This document shows positions 13,568 through 16,653 of a DNA stretch of 16,653 nt, piece after piece. The stretch lies in contig DAEV01000098.1 in the NCBI GenBank assembly GCA_002509495.1, positions 1 to 16,653 on the forward strand. Direction: 5' to 3'. This DNA is from Methanolinea sp. UBA473 (GTDB lineage: Archaea; Halobacteriota; Methanomicrobia; Methanomicrobiales; Methanospirillaceae). The translations under genes were made by a program, and so were the position numbers. The notes beneath the pieces were generated by a model that did no database searches, was not told the DNA's origin, and saw only the letters and a program-made list of their open reading frames with translations. Numbering within the stretch: the stretch's first letter is position 1; every line of letters begins with the position of its first letter.

Positions 13568-14631
13568 GGTCTTTTTCCGTCGTCGTGGTTCATTTTTTCC
13601 AGGCGATCGTCTGCTCTGCCCCCGGTAATTTCCTCCGAAAACTCGATCCCCCCGGACATTTCCACGTGAAGGTCCGGCATCTCATTGGTGGATGCCGGGG
13701 TGACCCGGGATCGATGCCACAGGTAGGATCCGCCGAGAATAATTCCCCCGATGAGTGCGATCAACAGGAAAGAATAATCCGCGGTTTTTCCCGTATCCGC
13801 AACACCGGAGGGAGCAGTTGTCGAACCAGGCAGAGTCGTGGGAGGGGTGGTTATCGCGGTAGCCGCCGAAGTCCGGACCGTAACGGAGGAGGATGCGGCA
13901 TTCAGGGTTGCATCAACGGAGGTCTCTTCCCCGGTGGTGACGGGCTCCAGGACTGTCACGTAATCGTTCTCCAGCAACTCATCGGATCCGCCGCTGTTCC
14001 CTACCGTGAGCCGGACGGAAAACACGCCGGGTTCCGGATAGGTATAATCCGGGTTTTCCTGCTTGTCGTCAGCCTTGCCGTCGTTGTCGAAGTCCCATTG
14101 CCAGGATACGGGATTATTTCGGGACATATCGGTGAAATGGACGGTGAGGGGAGCATACCCTGCGAGGGGTTTCGCGGAAAAAGCAGCAACAGGTGGTGTA
14201 ATCCTCTTTTCAACTGTGATATAACCGGATTTTGTCTCATTGTCACTCCCGGCGCTATTGGTTACAATGAGGGTTACTGTATAGGATCCGGGCTCTGAAT
14301 ATGTATGGAGAGGATTCTCTATCTTACTCTCAATCCGCCCGTCATTGTTGAAGTCCCAAGTCCAGGATTCAGGGTTGTTTCGCGAGGTATCGGTGAAACG
14401 GACGGTCATCGGGCTTACGCCTCTGGTCACATTTGCAGTGAAGTCTGCAACCGGCTTTGTTTCCTCGATCATGAGAGTTATTTTCTCCTGTAATTGACCC
14501 GGGGCCTTTTCCTGTGAATGAACGGGAACGACTATGCCGGCGCAGGCGATGAGAAGAAGGACTATACACAGAACAAGGACAGATGGGCGCTCCGGCACGC
14601 GGAGTCTGGCCTGGCGGAACCGCTTTCTCAC
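13564..14631 (-). CDS. Membrane-anchored surface protein with two PKD domains
   Basis: A 355-aa type I membrane protein. It has a basic N-region, a signal peptide core (VLVLCIVLLLIACAGIVV, 18-35), and two PKD beta-sandwich domains at about 60-140 and 147-227. Each carries the core SWxWDFxNDG and a YxxPGxYxVxLxV-type end. A Ser/Thr/Pro-rich stalk (about 228-285), a transmembrane helix (about 286-304) and a charged cytoplasmic tail of 50 residues follow. PKD domains in methanogens are extracellular and serve adhesion or surface-layer structure. GTG 14631 is chosen because it directly precedes the signal peptide, and AAATATTT lies 20-27 bp upstream. An ATG at 14754 would add 41 residues before the signal and is less likely. 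It heads an operon with the 188-aa protein and diverges from the flavoprotein gene. Confidence 0.87.
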   Translation of the reverse strand: MRKRFRQARLRVPERPSVLVLCIVLLLIACAGIVVPVHSQEKAPGQLQEKITLMIEETKPVADFTANVTRGVSPMTVRFTDTSRNNPESWTWDFNNDGRIESKIENPLHTYSEPGSYTVTLIVTNSAGSDNETKSGYITVEKRITPPVAAFSAKPLAGYAPLTVHFTDMSRNNPVSWQWDFDNDGKADDKQENPDYTYPEPGVFSVRLTVGNSGGSDELLENDYVTVLEPVTTGEETSVDATLNAASSSVTVRTSAATAITTPPTTLPGSTTAPSGVADTGKTADYSFLLIALIGGIILGGSYLWHRSRVTPASTNEMPDLHVEMSGGIEFSEEITGGRADDRLEKMNHDDGKRP

Positions 14632-14650
14632 AACTGCTATTTTAGTGGCT

Positions 14651-14659
14651 GAAATATTT
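14651..14659 (-). promoter_or_regulatory. TATA box of the PKD operon
   Basis: AAATATTTC on the minus strand is centred about 24 bp upstream of the GTG at 14631. That spacing implies a leaderless or nearly leaderless message. Confidence 0.45.
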
Positions 14660-14874
14660 GTGCTTTGTCCGTCCAACCCGGAGAGAACATACTGGATCCG
14701 GCAAACGTCCCTCCGGATCGGCAGGGATGAAGCGCCAGGGAGTATCGCTCCCATGGAAAAACATCCATTTATGAACCAATACTCCCGAACATAGATTATG
14801 CAACATTTCCTGGCCTCGCCTGGGATGGAACCACTCGATCCTGCAGATCCGGGTGCAGACCTGTGAGAGATACT

Positions 14875-15453
14875 ATGAAAAAGGTTCTTGGAATTGTTGG
14901 AAGTCCAAGGAGGAAAGGGAATACCCATTTTCTCGTAGCGAAGATCCTGGAAGGGGCAGCAAAGGAAGGGGCGGATACAGAACTTATTTTTCTTGAAGGT
15001 CTGGACATCCGGGAATGCGACGGGTGCCACTCCTGCTGGAAGGGGAATCCCTGCATAAAGGGCGATGATATGAATGAGATCTATGAAAAGATCATCGGAA
15101 GTGATGTCCTGGTGTTCGGGACTCCGGTCTACTGGTACGGACCCACGGCACTGATGAAGGGACTCATCGATCGACTCGTATATTTCAATTGCCCGCAGAA
15201 CCGGGCCGGGATCAGGAATAAAAAAACGATACTCGCTGTTCCGTTCGAAGAAGAGAGCCTGGAAACGGCGGATCTGCTCGTATCCTTTTTTCGCAGGTGC
15301 TTTTCGTATCTCGAGATGGACCTGATCGGCAAGGTGCTGGTTCCGGGGGTCACGAAACGGGGAGAAATCAGGAAGAAAACTGTGGTTCTTGAAGAGGCGT
15401 TTGAACTGGGCCGGCGATCGATCCGGGAACAGGGATGCATTGAGTGCGAATAA
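14875..15453 (+). CDS. Iron-sulfur flavoprotein (Isf family), NADPH-dependent FMN reductase fold
   Basis: A 192-aa flavodoxin-like protein. GSPRRKGNT (9-17) is the FMN phosphate loop and GTPVYWYG (82-89) the isoalloxazine loop. Cys48, Cys51, Cys54 and Cys60 form the compact CxxCxxCx5C motif that holds a 4Fe-4S cluster in Isf proteins of methanogens. These pass electrons, for example from ferredoxin, and have been linked to dealing with oxygen species. A second Cys pair (189 and 192, CIEC) stands at the extreme C-terminus. ATG 14875 is chosen over GTG 14863: the GTGA before it can act as ribosome-binding site and the Rossmann strand begins at once. It is transcribed divergently from the PKD operon. 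Confidence 0.92.
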   Translation: MKKVLGIVGSPRRKGNTHFLVAKILEGAAKEGADTELIFLEGLDIRECDGCHSCWKGNPCIKGDDMNEIYEKIIGSDVLVFGTPVYWYGPTALMKGLIDRLVYFNCPQNRAGIRNKKTILAVPFEEESLETADLLVSFFRRCFSYLEMDLIGKVLVPGVTKRGEIRKKTVVLEEAFELGRRSIREQGCIECE

Positions 15454-15657
15454 AAACCTGTTTTATCTCAGGTAGCACGGCTTGGAAAGAACAGGATCTG
15501 TGAACTGATAGATCAACCCCGTTTTTTCGTTCCAGGTTTGAATGGTCGGATGACGCCTTCCTCCCCTGTTCCTTTTATTACCATAACATCGTTAGTATCT
15601 ACGAAGAAAAACGGTCGTGCCTTCTGGCCCGACCGGTTGTCCGCCGGTGTGACAGAT

Positions 15658-16362
15658 ATGTCCCTGATCCCTATCCCCTATCGGATTGTCGCCCTCGTAC
15701 AGGAGAGAAACCGGCTCTTTGAGTATTCCCCGGAGCGCTTTTCCGACATTATCAGGGATGTGGGATTTTCCTGCGACCGTTGTGCGAAATGCTGCACCAG
15801 GGCATTCAACGGGCATGTCTTCCTGCTCGACCGTGACGTAGATGCGATCCGGAAAACCGACCCGTCCTCTCTTGAACCTGCCCCGGACCCCGAGTTCTGC
15901 GACCAGAACGGGATGTTCTATGTCTCCGGCTACGCCCTGCGGGCAAAAGACGATCCCGAAGGGTCATGCTGGTTCCTTGCGGGGAACCTGTGCAGGATTT
16001 ATGATCGGAGACCATCCATCTGTCGGGTTTATCCCTACATGCTGCACCGTGAACCCGACGAACAGGGCCGGTTGGATTGGCGCCAGATCTCGGGCCTGGA
16101 TCTGCACGGGGAATATCATACGGGGATCCCGGAGGATGAGAGAGTGTCCATTGCCCAACAGACTATCGAGTACGAGAATGCAGTCCTCTCCCACGAGATC
16201 TCTTTTCTCGAGTTCATCCGTGAATATTTTATGAAACACGGGCTCCGCCATGTCCAGAAGGTCTACGACGACCGGATGCGGAGGTTCCTGAATGGGGAAC
16301 CCATCACTGTAATGGTGTATCATGCCGGGAAGCTGGAAGAGCACACCTGCAGGATTCCATAG
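15658..16362 (+). CDS. YkgJ-family cysteine-cluster protein
   Basis: A 234-aa protein of the YkgJ (UPF0153) family, which binds zinc or an iron-sulfur cluster and whose role is unsettled. The hallmark CDRCAKCC (39-46) is followed by Cys104 and Cys112 and by the signature CRIYDRRPSICRVYPY (112-127, with Cys122). The C-terminal half is helical and acidic. ATG 15658 is chosen because the preceding frame (to TTG 15538) does not look like protein, and GGTGTGA lies shortly upstream. A TATA-like TTTTATTA is at 15573-15580. No neighbour points to a partner. Confidence 0.86.
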   Translation: MSLIPIPYRIVALVQERNRLFEYSPERFSDIIRDVGFSCDRCAKCCTRAFNGHVFLLDRDVDAIRKTDPSSLEPAPDPEFCDQNGMFYVSGYALRAKDDPEGSCWFLAGNLCRIYDRRPSICRVYPYMLHREPDEQGRLDWRQISGLDLHGEYHTGIPEDERVSIAQQTIEYENAVLSHEISFLEFIREYFMKHGLRHVQKVYDDRMRRFLNGEPITVMVYHAGKLEEHTCRIP

Positions 16363-16364
16363 TA

Positions 16365-16437
16365 TTTTGGAAACAGGACGACCGGTGTTTCAGGCACTAG
16401 TTATCTCTCCGACACGCCCTGGATTCCTTTTCCAAAA
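16365..16437. other. Inverted repeat after the YkgJ gene
   Basis: TTTTGGAAA (16365-16373) and TTTCCAAAA (16429-16437) match perfectly across 55 bases, starting three bases after the YkgJ stop. It could close a large 3'-end stem; the spacer is long, so this is uncertain. Confidence 0.3.
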
Positions 16438-16461
16438 CTTAAATTCCCGGAAATGTTGAAA

Positions 16462-16491
16462 AAAAATAAAAATCACGCCCTGCAGGGCGTG
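16462..16491 (-). terminator. Strong intrinsic-type terminator, minus strand
   Basis: The 18-bp perfect palindrome CACGCCCTGCAGGGCGTG (16474-16491) is followed on the minus strand by a nearly pure T-tract (complement of 16461-16473). It lies 25 bp after the stop of the small minus-strand frame and implies transcription coming from the right. Confidence 0.65.
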
Positions 16492-16515
16492 CACGGGAGA
16501 CCAGGGAATCCGTTG

Positions 16516-16635
16516 TTATCCGGGGATGGTCTGGAATGGGACCATGAGAACTGCAACAAGAAAAACTGGTTGTGTCACAAGATCGGCTAAGATCTCACCA
16601 GCACAAGAGATAGTCTGAGTTATCCCATCTAACAA
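16516..16635 (-). CDS. Possible small hydrophobic protein at the window edge
   Basis: A frame of 39 codons plus TAA, from TTG 16635, has an acidic/polar start and a hydrophobic core (VFLVAVLMVPF, about 24-34). Two in-frame stops lie just upstream (16645-16650), so it cannot extend further unless a frameshift occurred. No good ribosome-binding site is visible. The support is the strong terminator 25 bp after its stop. It may also be the tail of a frameshifted gene that starts outside the window. Confidence 0.35.
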   Translation of the reverse strand: MLDGITQTISCAGEILADLVTQPVFLVAVLMVPFQTIPG

Positions 16636-16653
16636 GTATTTCGGTCATCAGAA

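Noticed and set aside
14632..15030. N-terminal extension of the PKD protein by 133 residues
   Set aside because: It would bury the signal peptide and overlap the start of the divergent flavoprotein gene; a TATA-like box sits just upstream of the GTG at 14631.
1..16653. CRISPR array, prophage or integrase
   Set aside because: No regularly spaced short repeats, no integrase, terminase or capsid-like frames are visible on either strand.

Overview
The window looks like chromosomal DNA of a euryarchaeal methanogen, most plausibly of the order Methanomicrobiales. That is inferred from family content and signals, not from a marker gene. The families are a compact-cysteine iron-sulfur flavoprotein, DUF3795, a B3/B4-domain protein, a YkgJ cysteine-cluster protein, PKD-domain surface proteins and archaeal serpins. 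Start signals are GGTGA- or GGAGG-type Shine-Dalgarno sites, with some leaderless-type starts placed about 25-30 bp after A/T-rich TATA-like boxes. No rRNA, tRNA, CRISPR array or intact insertion sequence was found.

Left end (1-1519): a minus-strand RelE-like toxin/antitoxin pair sits between two copies of a direct repeat. The first 52 bases are identical and the remaining ~80 are diverged but keep the same small hairpins. The surrounding intergenic DNA is A/T-rich, hairpin-rich and seems to hold no other gene.

Serpin region (1520-4815, plus 10548-11864): two adjacent 512-aa secreted serpins lie in tandem, and a third serpin about 5.8 kb further on is a predicted lipoprotein. All three have the inhibitory hinge of the reactive-centre loop. 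At the aligned loop tip they carry Met, Arg and Lys respectively, which suggests a set of protease inhibitors of different specificity outside the same cell. The tandem pair also share an N-terminal extension with a conserved INPVFES block.

Middle (4837-10403): a DUF3795 protein, a RibD-like reductase, a lipoprotein of the dienelactone hydrolase family, and a two-gene operon (unknown 125-aa protein plus a predicted alpha/alpha-toroid protein). These are followed by a degenerate HNH-type zinc protein, a B3/B4-domain protein and a YHS-domain mini-protein.

Right part (11901-16653): a small membrane protein translationally coupled to a retinol-dehydrogenase-like SDR; a minus-strand pair of a PKD-repeat membrane protein and an unknown cytoplasmic partner with an ATGA overlap; an iron-sulfur flavoprotein; a YkgJ cysteine-cluster protein; and at the extreme end a possible tiny minus-strand hydrophobic ORF followed by a strong hairpin/T-tract terminator.

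The most notable content is the multi-serpin set with diversified loop tips, then the repeat-flanked toxin/antitoxin locus and several two-gene modules of unknown function.
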